A stretch of 64,000 bases of DNA from Flavihumibacter rivuli (GCF_018595685.2 NZ_CP092334.1:90001-154000), one strand, 5' to 3'. Shown: positions 43,404-52,675, counted from the stretch's first letter. Program-made: numbers and translations. Notes: generated by a model from the sequence alone, not told the origin.

Positions 43404-45239
43404 TTATTCTACTGTTACACTCTTGGCCAGGTTGCGGGGTTTGTCAACATCCAAACCTTTTGCCACGCCAATGTGGTAAGCAAGCAACTGCATAGGGATC
43501 ACATTGATCATTGGGGCGATCAATTCATCTGCAAAGGGGACGGTAATGATATCATCTGCGAGTCCTTTTGCTGATTCATCCCCTTCACTAACCACGGCAA
43601 TGACCTTTCCTTTCCTTGCCTTGATCTCCTGCATATTGCTGATCACTTTTTCGTGGTAGGCATCCTTGGTGGCTACGAATACTACCGGGAGTTTCTCATC
43701 AACCAGCGCAATTGGCCCGTGTTTCATTTCAGCAGCCGGGTAGCCTTCAGCATGGATATAGGAGATCTCTTTGAGTTTAAGCGCTCCTTCGAGGGCAACA
43801 GGGAAGTTGTAGCCCCTTCCCAGGTAGAGGAAGTCGCTGGCGTCCTTATATTTTTCAGCAATGGCCTTCAATTGCTCGTCCTGTTGTAGTACCAGTGATA
43901 CCTTTTCAGGTACATCGTTGAGTTCATTCAACAGGTGCATGAAGCGCTTGTCATCTATCGTACCCTTCATTTGTCCGATCTTGAGGGCGATCATGGTCAG
44001 TACCGCAAGTTGGGCGGTAAATGCTTTCGTACTGGCAACGCCGATCTCCGGTCCGGCGTGCGTATAGGCGCCGCCGTGGGATGTCCTGGCAATGGAGGAC
44101 CCCACTACGTTCACCACACCCAGGATGATCGCGCCTTTTTCCTTGGCACTTTCGATAGCTACCAGGGTATCCGCTGTTTCCCCGCTTTGGGAAATGGCGA
44201 TGATGACATCCCCTTTATGGACAATGGGGTTCCGGTACCTGAATTCAGAGGCGTATTCCACTTCTACCGGTATCCTGGTCAGTTCTTCGAAGATGTACTC
44301 TGCTACCAGTCCGGCATGCCAGCTTGTTCCGCAAGCGATCATGATGATGCGGTTGGCGTTCACCAGTTGGTCGGCATATTGCTGGATACCACTCATGGTA
44401 ATGGAGCCAACAGTGGCATCCATTCTTCCACGCAAGCAGTCAAAAATGGTATGGGGTTGTTCGAAGATCTCTTTCAGCATGAAATGATCGTAACCGCCTT
44501 TCTCAATAGCCGCAAGTTCCATATCCAGCTTGGTGATGAAGGGGGTTACTTTCTCATTACCAAGGTTCTTCAGGACCAACTCATCTGCTTTGATGATGGC
44601 GAGTTCATAGTCATTGACATAAACCACTTCCTTGGTGTATTCGATGATCGGGGAGGCATCGCTGGCTAGGAAATGTTCACCTTTGCCAATGCCAATGACG
44701 AGGGGAGAACCTTTGCGGGCGGCAATAAGCGTTTCCGGGTCATCTTCGTCCATCAATACGATCACATAGGCGCCAACCACGCGCTTCAGGGCAATACGAA
44801 CAGCCTCTTCCAGAGGGCAGCCATTGTTGATACGGATGTCTTCAATGAAATTGAGCAGGACCTCAGTATCTGTGTCGCTCGTAAAATGATAGCCCTTATT
44901 CACCAGTTCCTGTTTGATGGAAGCGTAATTCTCGATGATGCCATTATGGATCATGGCGAGTTTGCCGCTTTGGGACCGATGGGGGTGGGCATTGCGGTCA
45001 CTGGGTTCGCCATGGGTCGCCCAGCGTGTATGGCCAATGCCGATATTCGAGTGAAGGTCTTTTCCAACCAGGGTCTCTTCCAGGTCGGCTACCTTTCCCT
45101 TCTTCTTGTAAACTTTAAGCCCGTTATTCAACAGTGCCACACCAGCACTGTCATAACCGCGGTATTCCAATCTTTTCAATCCTTTGAGGATAACAGGATA
45201 AGCTTCTTTGTGCCCTATATAGGCTACTATTCCACACAT
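43404..45239 (-). CDS. glmS: glutamine-fructose-6-phosphate aminotransferase
   Basis: 611 residues. The N-terminal class II glutamine amidotransferase domain starts MCGIVAYIG with nucleophile Cys2 after Met removal, and has TRWATHGEPSDRNAHPH (near 73-89). Two SIS sugar-isomerase domains follow, with SQSGETADT near 353-361 and the C-terminal DKPRNLAKSVTVE end. It makes glucosamine-6-phosphate for peptidoglycan and lipid A. I see no glmS ribozyme upstream (that element is confined to Firmicutes); the 105 bases before the ATG hold a weak TAATATTG box only. Confidence 0.98.
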   Translation of the reverse strand: MCGIVAYIGHKEAYPVILKGLKRLEYRGYDSAGVALLNNGLKVYKKKGKVADLEETLVGKDLHSNIGIGHTRWATHGEPSDRNAHPHRSQSGKLAMIHNGIIENYASIKQELVNKGYHFTSDTDTEVLLNFIEDIRINNGCPLEEAVRIALKRVVGAYVIVLMDEDDPETLIAARKGSPLVIGIGKGEHFLASDASPIIEYTKEVVYVNDYELAIIKADELVLKNLGNEKVTPFITKLDMELAAIEKGGYDHFMLKEIFEQPHTIFDCLRGRMDATVGSITMSGIQQYADQLVNANRIIMIACGTSWHAGLVAEYIFEELTRIPVEVEYASEFRYRNPIVHKGDVIIAISQSGETADTLVAIESAKEKGAIILGVVNVVGSSIARTSHGGAYTHAGPEIGVASTKAFTAQLAVLTMIALKIGQMKGTIDDKRFMHLLNELNDVPEKVSLVLQQDEQLKAIAEKYKDASDFLYLGRGYNFPVALEGALKLKEISYIHAEGYPAAEMKHGPIALVDEKLPVVFVATKDAYHEKVISNMQEIKARKGKVIAVVSEGDESAKGLADDIITVPFADELIAPMINVIPMQLLAYHIGVAKGLDVDKPRNLAKSVTVE

Positions 45240-45344
45240 AAATCTTTCTTAGTGGTTTAGATTAAGTTGAATGATATTTTGCGCGACAATATTAATCAAA
45301 ATTCAGCGATAGCGGTTTTTTGCGGGGTGATATGTCTTATATAG

Positions 45345-46736
45345 CTATAAAAGCAGTCCCTGCAGGAAGAAATATGCAACAGAAAAATAGATAATAAGCC
45401 CTGTTACATCAACCAGGGTGGCTACAAATGGCGCTGAAGAAACGGCTGGGTCGGCCCCCGCTTTTTTCAGTGCCATCGGAAGCATGGAACCGCTCAGGGT
45501 ACCCCAAAGTACTACACCAATCAGTGACACTCCCACAGCTGCCCCGATTTCTACATAATGCTGGCCGTAAACATCAGGAAAGAACTGGGACCATACCAGT
45601 ACCCTCAGGAAGCCAATGCATCCCAGCACCGTGCCCAATAACAAGCCTGAAAGAATTTCCCTTCTCATCACCCGCCACCAGTCACTGACGGTGATCTCGC
45701 CTACTGCCATCGCCTGGATAATGAGGGTGGACGCCTGTGAGCCGCTATTGCCTCCACTGGAGATGATCAATGGCACAAATAATGCCAGTACTACCGCCTT
45801 CGCTATCTCATCTTCAAAATATCCCATGGCCGTGGCTGTTAGCATTTCCCCAAGGAACAAGACCACCAGCCAAACGATCCTCTTCTTAAACAACTTGAGA
45901 AGGGGCATTTCCAGGTAGGGCTCGTCAAGGGCTTCTGTACCACCGATCTTCTGGATGTCCTCGCTGAACTCTTCATTCGCCACCCAAAGCACATCGTCGA
46001 TGGTGACAATGCCCAGCAAGATATTGTTGTCGTCCACCACCGGAAGGGCAACCCTGTTATTCATCTTGAATGTCTGGTTGGCAACTTCCTGGTCGTCATT
46101 TACATTAAGGGCGATATAACGGTTATCAATGATCTCACTGACCTTCTTTTCCGGGTTGGTCAGGATAACCTCCCTTATCCGCATATCGTCAACGAACTCA
46201 CCTTTGTCATTCACCACATAGATCACATCGATGGTTTCGCTATCCTTGCCAACCTCCCTTACATGTTCCAATACTTCCCCCATGGTCCAGTCGGCATTTA
46301 CTGCTATATAGTCCGGGGTCATCAATCGGCCAACACTGCCTTCCTTGTACCCCAGTAGTGACAGGGTTACTTTTCTTTCTTCCGGATCAAGGGTTTTGAT
46401 CAGTTCTTTCACCACTTCGCTGGGCAGCTCTTCGAGAAAGTCGGTACGGTCATCGGCAGGCAGTTCGTTTAGAAGTTCTGCAGTGGTGAAAGGAGGCAGT
46501 TCCTGGATAATTGCCTTCTGGAGGGTGATGTCCAGGATCTTGAACACACTTGCCGCCCGGTGGGTGCTCATGTTCCCAATGATCTGGCTGGCATAGTCAG
46601 AGTATTCACTGACCAGTTCTGCCACATCGCTGATGTTCTGGTTGTTCAGGAAGTCCCGGATACGTAGCTTGTCTTCGACCTTGATCAAGGATTCAAACTG
46701 CTCACTCATTGAAGGTTTTTCCAATTCAACTGACAT
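45345..46736 (-). CDS. mgtE: magnesium transporter MgtE
   Basis: 463 residues. Cytosolic N domain (helical, with LNELPADDRTDFLEELP near 90-106), paired CBS domains (GRLMTPDYIAVNADW, later NNILLGIVTIDDVLWV) and five C-terminal membrane helices from about residue 295, including the GGNSGSQASTLIIQAMA pore-lining signature near 332-348. It is a Mg2+-gated channel of the inner membrane. A perfect TAGTTTTG box lies four bases before its ATG, so the transcript may be leaderless. No Mg2+ riboswitch is visible. Confidence 0.96.
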   Translation of the reverse strand: MSVELEKPSMSEQFESLIKVEDKLRIRDFLNNQNISDVAELVSEYSDYASQIIGNMSTHRAASVFKILDITLQKAIIQELPPFTTAELLNELPADDRTDFLEELPSEVVKELIKTLDPEERKVTLSLLGYKEGSVGRLMTPDYIAVNADWTMGEVLEHVREVGKDSETIDVIYVVNDKGEFVDDMRIREVILTNPEKKVSEIIDNRYIALNVNDDQEVANQTFKMNNRVALPVVDDNNILLGIVTIDDVLWVANEEFSEDIQKIGGTEALDEPYLEMPLLKLFKKRIVWLVVLFLGEMLTATAMGYFEDEIAKAVVLALFVPLIISSGGNSGSQASTLIIQAMAVGEITVSDWWRVMRREILSGLLLGTVLGCIGFLRVLVWSQFFPDVYGQHYVEIGAAVGVSLIGVVLWGTLSGSMLPMALKKAGADPAVSSAPFVATLVDVTGLIIYFSVAYFFLQGLLL

Positions 46737-46740
46737 GACG

Positions 46741-46748
46741 CAAAACTA
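46741..46748 (-). promoter_or_regulatory. -7 box abutting mgtE start
   Basis: Minus-strand TAGTTTTG, then CGTC and the ATG at 46736. No matching -33 TTG found; predicted start of transcription is at or next to the ATG. Confidence 0.5.
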
Positions 46749-46823
46749 GTTGAAATGGCGGATTGGGGCGGTTTGAAATTTATGGGCATCTTCCCTTTAC
46801 AAGTAATATAGGCAAGGTTTGAC

Positions 46824-46855
46824 TTGGCTGGCAGGCAGGAACCGGGGTATTTTTG
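46824..46855 (+). promoter_or_regulatory. promoter of SET-domain gene
   Basis: TATTTTTG at 46848-46855 (perfect) with TTG at 46824-46826, spacer 21. Only TGCC separates the box from the ATG at 46860, again a likely leaderless transcript. Confidence 0.55.
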
Positions 46856-46859
46856 TGCC

Positions 46860-47243
46860 ATGATTCTACCATTCCTGTTCATTGCCCCGACTGAGCATAT
46901 GGGGCGAGGTGTCTTTACTGCTGAAGATATTGCGCCTGGTACCCTTGTGGAGATCAGCCCTGTTATTGTCATGGGCCCGGAAGACAGGCAGCATCTTGAC
47001 CAGACCCTCCTGCATGATTACATTTTTGAATGGGGGGAGGACAGGAAATCATGTTGCATGGCCCTGGGTTATGTACCCATTTACAACCACAGCTATAACA
47101 GTAACTGTGAATATGAAATGGATTTTGAACATGACCTCATCAGGATCAAAACCATGAGGGCGGTCAAAGCTGGTGAAGAACTGTTCATTAACTACAATGG
47201 GGACTGGGATGACCAGCAACCTGTATGGTTTGATGTGAGGTAG
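46860..47243 (+). CDS. SET-domain protein (putative lysine methyltransferase)
   Basis: 127 residues from the ATG at 46860; the longer frame to 46824 would read through the promoter. It is a minimal SET domain: HMGRGVFTAEDIAPGTLVEI at about 13-32 (the G-x-G cofactor loop), NHSYNSNCEYEMD near 77-89 (the NHS motif that binds AdoMet) and GEELFINYNGDWD near 107-119 (the catalytic Tyr motif). SET proteins are mostly eukaryotic, but small stand-alone forms occur in bacteria. The protein substrate is unknown. Divergent from mgtE. Confidence 0.9.
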   Translation: MILPFLFIAPTEHMGRGVFTAEDIAPGTLVEISPVIVMGPEDRQHLDQTLLHDYIFEWGEDRKSCCMALGYVPIYNHSYNSNCEYEMDFEHDLIRIKTMRAVKAGEELFINYNGDWDDQQPVWFDVR

Positions 47244-47312
47244 AAAGCCTGGAAGGATGCCATCGGCCAATTGAAAGACCCGGACGAATCAATCAATTTC
47301 CTCCGGACCATG

Positions 47313-48725
47313 TTAGTTTAGCCTGCCAATGATAAGGGTGGCTTTTCCAGTGGCATTCGCCTGTACACTCACATGATCCTTGTCTATCACCAGCGCATTC
47401 AATCTCAGGTCAGATGTGTTGCCTTTTATTTGAACGCCCTGTACAACAGTACGGTTGAGCGAACTGTCCAGCATGGCTTTGTTCTTGCGGTACATGTCCG
47501 CCACATTGACCCTTGCCTTTTCCCTCAGTAAAGCGATGATCTTCTTGTTAAAGAAGGTTTTGCCCAGGGTAAGGGAGAGGTTGGAAGAGTTCAGGTCATA
47601 GTCCAGGTCGGGTACCAATAATACCTGGTTCGAGCGGTCAAGAATGGGTGTGCCTTTCAGGTAGATCGTGCCTTTTTTTGTGCCTTTAAAATCGATCCTG
47701 AATTCGACCTGGTGGTGATCCAGTCCTTTAACTGACACTTTCTCAATCGCTATCTTTTCTCCATTCGTTTCAACAACGCGGTTGCGGAGTGTTGTGGTCA
47801 GGATGGAGTCAATGGTCCCGTAGTCATAAACAGCGTTAACGGTTAGGTTTATGCCTTCGGGAATAGTGCCGTTTTTCAGGGGAGGCAAACTGGTTGTACG
47901 GGTATGGTTGGTACTATCGGAACTCAATGCCGGATAGCAGGCAAGGGATGCTACAAAGTTGAGCGTATCGTTGCTGTAATTGATAGGGCTAACACTAACC
48001 GCCGCTGGATTTAGATTCATGTATCCATAACCTGCCATAGGTATCTTCTTGCCCACCTTTTCGGCTATTGGTAACAGTAGATTGTCGAATCGCATTGTGG
48101 CAATCCTCTGGTCCAATGACTGCCCGAAAGCCCTGGAGGAAGCAGCAATGGAGTCTATGATCATGGCGGTTATGTCTGTATTGAGGATGGTTACCAAACA
48201 GCGGTCTGCAGGTGTTACCTTGTTTACCCTGGTGATGGTCCTAATGGTATAGTCGGGTTGAAATACGAGGTCGGTACGCATGCTGATGGTAACCTTGCGT
48301 AAAGCTTCGTTTCCAAAGCCACAACTACCGCTAACCCATGGTGAAACGGGTTGTCCCATCACACAAACGGTTTTACTGCCGGCAACCTGGTAGGCCCCAT
48401 TGATAGTCAAAGTAATGCTGTTGTTCGTGCAGTTGAACTGCATATTGTTGCGGACAAACCTGCACTTGTAACGGAAATCGCAGCCGGATGGGTAGTAGTT
48501 GGGCCAGCCTTCGGAAAGGATTTCCCTTGGGGCCATTTGGTCGGCCATTACCATGAATGGTTTTACATAGGCCCTCACAGGGATATTAAACTGTGAAACC
48601 GGTACCGGGGGAAGTGACTTCCCGATCATGGTTTCATCAACAAGGGGCTTCTTTACTGCACATCCCGCAAGCATCAGGGACAGGCCTATCATGACGATCG
48701 CTATGATTGCGGTAGCGGGTTTCAT
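47313..48725 (-). CDS. DUF4403 family lipoprotein
   Basis: 470 residues from the ATG at 48725; an ATG at 48749 is also possible. A lipoprotein signal ends at LAGC (Cys near 22). The family's repeated beta-rich halves are visible (the IVPV-like start PVSQFNIPVRAYVKPF; the later TIYLKGTPILDRSNQVLLVPDLDYDL). DUF4403 proteins are periplasmic or outer-membrane lipoproteins of Bacteroidota and Proteobacteria and resemble lipid-transfer folds such as BPI/TULIP; that is only an inference. Last gene of the operon DUF1343-fmt-bestrophin-DUF4403. Confidence 0.85.
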   Translation of the reverse strand: MKPATAIIAIVMIGLSLMLAGCAVKKPLVDETMIGKSLPPVPVSQFNIPVRAYVKPFMVMADQMAPREILSEGWPNYYPSGCDFRYKCRFVRNNMQFNCTNNSITLTINGAYQVAGSKTVCVMGQPVSPWVSGSCGFGNEALRKVTISMRTDLVFQPDYTIRTITRVNKVTPADRCLVTILNTDITAMIIDSIAASSRAFGQSLDQRIATMRFDNLLLPIAEKVGKKIPMAGYGYMNLNPAAVSVSPINYSNDTLNFVASLACYPALSSDSTNHTRTTSLPPLKNGTIPEGINLTVNAVYDYGTIDSILTTTLRNRVVETNGEKIAIEKVSVKGLDHHQVEFRIDFKGTKKGTIYLKGTPILDRSNQVLLVPDLDYDLNSSNLSLTLGKTFFNKKIIALLREKARVNVADMYRKNKAMLDSSLNRTVVQGVQIKGNTSDLRLNALVIDKDHVSVQANATGKATLIIGRLN

Positions 48726-48765
48726 ATGGGACTTAAAAAGAATTGGCATGGTGGGTAACAAATGG

Positions 48766-49644
48766 TCAATGAAGGAGCTCACATACGTGGACGCGGATAT
48801 TGTCTGCTATTTTTGAAGTAGGGACATCGTTTGCGTCATTTCCAAAAGGGTCTTCTATCTCTTCCCCAACCATTTCTAAACTGGCAAGGACATAGAAAAT
48901 AAAAGCCACTACTGGTATTACAATATACCCCAGGCTGAATACGAAGCCCAGGGGCAGGGTCATCACATAAAAGAAGATGAATTTTTTAAGGAATGAACTA
49001 TAGGAAAAAGGAATGGGAGTGTTCTTTATCCTTTCGCAGGCGCCACAGATATCAGTGAAAGCGGTCAGTTCGTTGTTCAATATGATCAATTGGTCGCCGG
49101 AGATTGAGCCGTTCTTATATAACTCATGGGTTCTTTTGAAGAGCATGTTGGCCACCTGGTTAGGCAGGTGCCTGGAATGGTCAAGGTCAAGGTCCTCATG
49201 GGGCGATTCATCCAGGGCAAGCCTGGTAGATTCACTCTGCAGGTGGTTTCTAAGTACCTGGGCATACAAGGGAATCGATTTGCGGAAAAAAGACCTGTTT
49301 ACCACATCGTCTGGGGCAAGGATATTATTGATCTTGATGGCAAGGTTCCTGCTGTTATTGGTGAGGGCACCCCAAAGTTTCCTTCCTTCCCACCAGCGGT
49401 CATATGCGGTATTGGTGCGGAAAACCAATAACATGGAAATGACAAATCCCAACATGTTGTGCATGAGGGAAATGTTCTTGATATGACTTTGTTCTGATAG
49501 CTGGAGTACTTCAACTTCAAGAAAGGCTACCAATGCCGAATAAGCTGAAATGGCAAGGATGAGGGGGAATAATTTCCTTACCGTATCGGCTTTGTGAAAG
49601 CGGAAGATGAAGGTGAACCAGTCTTTGGTATCGTAGCTGATCAT
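48766..49644 (-). CDS. bestrophin-family anion channel
   Basis: 292 residues. RFP-TM/bestrophin (YneE/UPF0187) pattern: membrane segments near 25-50, 60-80, 210-240 and 240-260, the RTNTAYDRWWEGRKLWG motif near 75-91 and the acidic tail motif EEIEDPFGNDANDVP near 260-274. Bacterial bestrophins are pentameric chloride or cation channels in the inner membrane. Begins 3 bases after fmt, hence in the same operon. Confidence 0.92.
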   Translation of the reverse strand: MISYDTKDWFTFIFRFHKADTVRKLFPLILAISAYSALVAFLEVEVLQLSEQSHIKNISLMHNMLGFVISMLLVFRTNTAYDRWWEGRKLWGALTNNSRNLAIKINNILAPDDVVNRSFFRKSIPLYAQVLRNHLQSESTRLALDESPHEDLDLDHSRHLPNQVANMLFKRTHELYKNGSISGDQLIILNNELTAFTDICGACERIKNTPIPFSYSSFLKKFIFFYVMTLPLGFVFSLGYIVIPVVAFIFYVLASLEMVGEEIEDPFGNDANDVPTSKIADNIRVHVCELLH

Positions 49645-49647
49645 GTT

Positions 49648-50595
49648 TTACGCTTGTTGAAAACGGTACCCCCTCAGGAAGTCCCCGATTGGCATTCGCT
49701 TCTTGCCTTGTAACTGTATCTCGGACAAATGGAGATAGCCATCCTTGCCTGCAAATTTCAGGTAGGTCTTGCCATCCGTTTTAAACTGTCCGGGGGAGAT
49801 ATCGGGTCGCGTATGCTCCTTGCTCGCTGCGAACACTTTAAGGATTTTGCCTTCCAATTGGGTGAAAGCAGCTGGGTAGGGAGAAAGACCGCGAATGAGG
49901 TTATTGATTTTGTCTATTTCCTGCTCCCAATTGATGGTGCAGGTTTCTGTAAAGATCTTAGGGGCATGGTGGGGCTCCCTTCCCAGTCGGTTGATCAGGT
50001 CATCCTGTGGAACAGGCTTTACTTCCCCGGTTGCCAGGCCTTTGATGGTCTTTACCAGTAAGTTGGCGCCCAGGATCTTCATGCGGTCATGCACGGACCC
50101 TGCGTTTTCTTCCGGACCGATGGCCATGGATTCCTGTAAGAGGATATTCCCTGTGTCAATGGCGTGCTGCAACTGGAAAGTGGTTACCCCGGTTTGTGAT
50201 TCACCATTGATGACAGCCCAATTGATGGGAGCTGCCCCTCGATAGTCCGGTAATAAGGAACCGTGGACATTGATGGTGCCCATAGGCGGCATATCCCAAA
50301 CGATCTCAGGCAGCATCCTGAATGCCACCACAACCTGCAGGTCTGCCTGCAACGCCCTGAGCTCTTCTATAAATAGAGGGTCTTTCAGTTTAACGGGCTG
50401 CAATATGCGAAAACCTTTCTCCACTGCATACTGCTTTACAGCACTTTGCTGGAGTTGCATGCCCCTTCCCGCAGGTTTGTCAGGGGCAGTTGCCACTCCC
50501 GCGATAGTGCATCCAGCCTGGACAAGGGCATCCAGCGAAGCAACGGCGAACTCTGGGGTGCCCATGAAAACGATCTTCAATGATTGGTAATCCAT
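49648..50595 (-). CDS. fmt: methionyl-tRNA formyltransferase
   Basis: 315 residues. MGTPEFAVASLDAL at 10-23, the catalytic TINVHGSLLPDYRGAAPINWA region near 106-126 (Asn, His and, further on, the DTGN Asp), and a C-terminal OB-like domain. It formylates Met-tRNA-fMet; the initiator tRNA gene is also in this window. It begins 4 bases after the DUF1343 gene. Confidence 0.97.
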   Translation of the reverse strand: MDYQSLKIVFMGTPEFAVASLDALVQAGCTIAGVATAPDKPAGRGMQLQQSAVKQYAVEKGFRILQPVKLKDPLFIEELRALQADLQVVVAFRMLPEIVWDMPPMGTINVHGSLLPDYRGAAPINWAVINGESQTGVTTFQLQHAIDTGNILLQESMAIGPEENAGSVHDRMKILGANLLVKTIKGLATGEVKPVPQDDLINRLGREPHHAPKIFTETCTINWEQEIDKINNLIRGLSPYPAAFTQLEGKILKVFAASKEHTRPDISPGQFKTDGKTYLKFAGKDGYLHLSEIQLQGKKRMPIGDFLRGYRFQQA

Positions 50596-50599
50596 TTGG

Positions 50600-51859
50600 T
50601 CAATAGAAGTCAGGGTACAATAAATATTTTTTCCTAATAGCCTTGAATTGGTTTAACCCGGGTTCCCAGCTTTTACGGATCTCCGATTCACTCTTGCCGG
50701 TCCTGATCTGCTCCATCAGGGAGGCGTTGCCCACCAACTTATTGAAGAAATAGTCTTCTTCCTTGCCGGATTTAGCTGCCAGGAAGAAATTGGCCTTATC
50801 AGGAAACAGGCGATAGGCTTCCAGCAGGTACTTCAGTTGAAGCTGGCCATTGATCCCGTTGAGCGCTGCTTCAGGGGAACTATAAAGGTTCCAGCCAAAG
50901 CATTGCTGGTCTTTAAGTTTAGGTTCCTTTGCCCCGGCCCTGGAGGTTGGGGTAAAGGAATAAAGGTTTTTGGGAAGGTTCGGATGGCCGAATATGAGGA
51001 AAGGATGATCCGTTCCCCTGCCTTCGCTCAGTACAGTGCCCTCAAAATAGCAGGTGGAAGGATACCAATAGATGGCGGTCATGTCCGGCAGGTTGGGAGA
51101 AGGTTTGACGGGCAGGGTGTACTTGCTTTTATGGGTGTAATTACCGCAGCTGATAATGGTAAGGCTGAAACCATTGCTTTTGCGTCTTTTTGCCTGCTTG
51201 GGTGTGGCATTGAGTTTGTTGTTGATTTCCTGGCTGAACCATTTTTCACCTACCAGCATTTGGGCATATTCGCCCATGGTCATTCCATAAACTACCGGTA
51301 CAGGCTGCATGCCAACAAAGGAGCGGAATTTCCTGTCAAGTACTGGTCCGTCTATGTAGAAGCCATTAGGATTGGGGCGGTCCAGCACCACTACCGGCTT
51401 ATTGTGCAGGATGGCCGATTCAACGAACTCTTCCAATGATGAAATGTAAGTATAGAACCTTACACCCACATCCTGTACATCAAACACCATCACATCCACA
51501 TCCTTTAGTTCGTCAGCCCCGGCTTTTCGCTTTTTGCCATAGAGGGACACAACGGGGATGCCTGTACGAGAATCCACCGCGTTATCCACTTTTTCACCGG
51601 CATCGGCTGTTCCCCTGAACCCGTGTTCCGGGGCGAAGATCTTTTGCAGTTTAACGCCCTTGCTGGTCAGGACATCAACAAGGTGTACGGTATCATGAAC
51701 AACAGTGGTCTGGTTGGCGAATAGCCCGACCCGCTTGCCTTTCAGCAGGGGAAGGTATTGGTCGAACCTTTCAGCGCCGGGTTGGATGCGCTGCGCATTG
51801 GTGAACAATCCTGACAGGGTTATGGCCAGGAAAAAGATGAAGGAGAGGAAACTTTTCAT
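50600..51859 (-). CDS. DUF1343 protein, NamZ-type exo-N-acetylmuramidase
   Basis: 419 residues with signal peptide (1-22, TNAQ). The DUF1343 family core is clear: the opening LLKGKRVGLFANQTTVV (34-50), KIFAPEHGFRGTADAG (74-89), the DVMVFDVQDVGVRFYTYISSLEE stretch near 124-146, and PNPNGFYIDGP near 163-173. The family is CAZy GH171 (NamZ), which removes N-acetylmuramic acid from the non-reducing end of peptidoglycan fragments. Likely periplasmic wall recycling. First gene of a four-gene minus-strand operon. Confidence 0.92.
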   Translation of the reverse strand: MKSFLSFIFFLAITLSGLFTNAQRIQPGAERFDQYLPLLKGKRVGLFANQTTVVHDTVHLVDVLTSKGVKLQKIFAPEHGFRGTADAGEKVDNAVDSRTGIPVVSLYGKKRKAGADELKDVDVMVFDVQDVGVRFYTYISSLEEFVESAILHNKPVVVLDRPNPNGFYIDGPVLDRKFRSFVGMQPVPVVYGMTMGEYAQMLVGEKWFSQEINNKLNATPKQAKRRKSNGFSLTIISCGNYTHKSKYTLPVKPSPNLPDMTAIYWYPSTCYFEGTVLSEGRGTDHPFLIFGHPNLPKNLYSFTPTSRAGAKEPKLKDQQCFGWNLYSSPEAALNGINGQLQLKYLLEAYRLFPDKANFFLAAKSGKEEDYFFNKLVGNASLMEQIRTGKSESEIRKSWEPGLNQFKAIRKKYLLYPDFY

Positions 51860-51863
51860 TTGC

Positions 51864-51871
51864 CAAAGATA
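51864..51871 (-). promoter_or_regulatory. -7 box abutting the DUF1343 start
   Basis: Minus-strand TATCTTTG, then GCAA and the ATG at 51859; -33 element not evident. Confidence 0.5.
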
Positions 51872-52142
51872 ATTGATTAGCCAGCCTTTAAACAGGCGGT
51901 TAAACGTTAAGTTCTTGTTGATGTTTTAACAACTACCTGATTAACAGTGCCTGAAGAAGCAGTCCTGGTAGGTGGTTGAAGGAATTGCCTTCAATTGCCA
52001 TTATTGCCGTAACTTTCCGGCCTGTTTCGCTTCTTCCGCTTCCTGTCATCGTTGCTTAAGCAATATACTTGTTGCAAGGCATTTTGATCTAAGGTGGTTT
52101 CGGTAGGGTGAAGATTGATTTATTATTTTAAAATTGAATTGT

Positions 52143-52598
52143 ATGCAACAAGTAAAATCAGGCGATACCGTTCGTGTTCATTATCATGGTCGCCTAACTG
52201 ATGGAACAACCTTCGATAGTTCTGAAGGTCGTGATCCGCTCGAGTTTGAAGTTGGAAGTGGAATGGTTATCGCAGGTTTTGACAATGGCGTGATGGGCAT
52301 GGCGATCGGCGACAAGAAAACTGTTCATATCGCGGTTGATGATGCCTATGGTCCCAAGAATCCTGAAATGGTGATCGAATTTCCCCGTAACCAGGTTCCC
52401 GAAGGAATGCCGCTGGAGAAGGGAATGCGCCTGAACCTCAACAACAGCGCTGGCCAGGTTGTGCCAGTAGTGATCACTGAGATCGGTGAAGAGTCTATCC
52501 TGCTGGATGCTAACCATCCACTTGCCGGTGAAGACCTCGTCTTCGATATTGAACTGGTAGAGATCATTGGAGCCCCTTCAAGGATCATCATGCCTTAA
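52143..52598 (+). CDS. FKBP-type peptidyl-prolyl isomerase, SlyD-like
   Basis: 151 residues from the ATG at 52143 (a TTG three codons upstream is rejected). FKBP domain interrupted by an insert-in-flap chaperone domain (about 70-125): VRVHYHGRLTDGTTFDSSEG, GFDNGVMGMAIGDKKT, DAYGPKNPEMV and DANHPLAGEDLVFDIEL. The histidine-rich metal-binding tail of E. coli SlyD is absent. It speeds prolyl isomerisation during folding in the cytosol. The 280 bases upstream hold no other gene. Confidence 0.94.
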   Translation: MQQVKSGDTVRVHYHGRLTDGTTFDSSEGRDPLEFEVGSGMVIAGFDNGVMGMAIGDKKTVHIAVDDAYGPKNPEMVIEFPRNQVPEGMPLEKGMRLNLNNSAGQVVPVVITEIGEESILLDANHPLAGEDLVFDIELVEIIGAPSRIIMP

Positions 52599-52621
52599 GG
52601 AAATCCCCAAAGTTTTATAAG

Positions 52622-52647
52622 GGCGCCGGTTAACGGCGCTTTTTTTA
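52622..52647 (+). terminator. terminator after FKBP gene
   Basis: GCGCCG GTTAA CGGCGC then T-run. Confidence 0.9.
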
Positions 52648-52675
52648 TGACTGTAACGCAAGAGTTATCGGGTGC

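Noticed and set aside
45240-45344. glmS ribozyme upstream of glmS
   Set aside because: The 105-base spacer lacks the ribozyme core, and the element is known mainly from Firmicutes.
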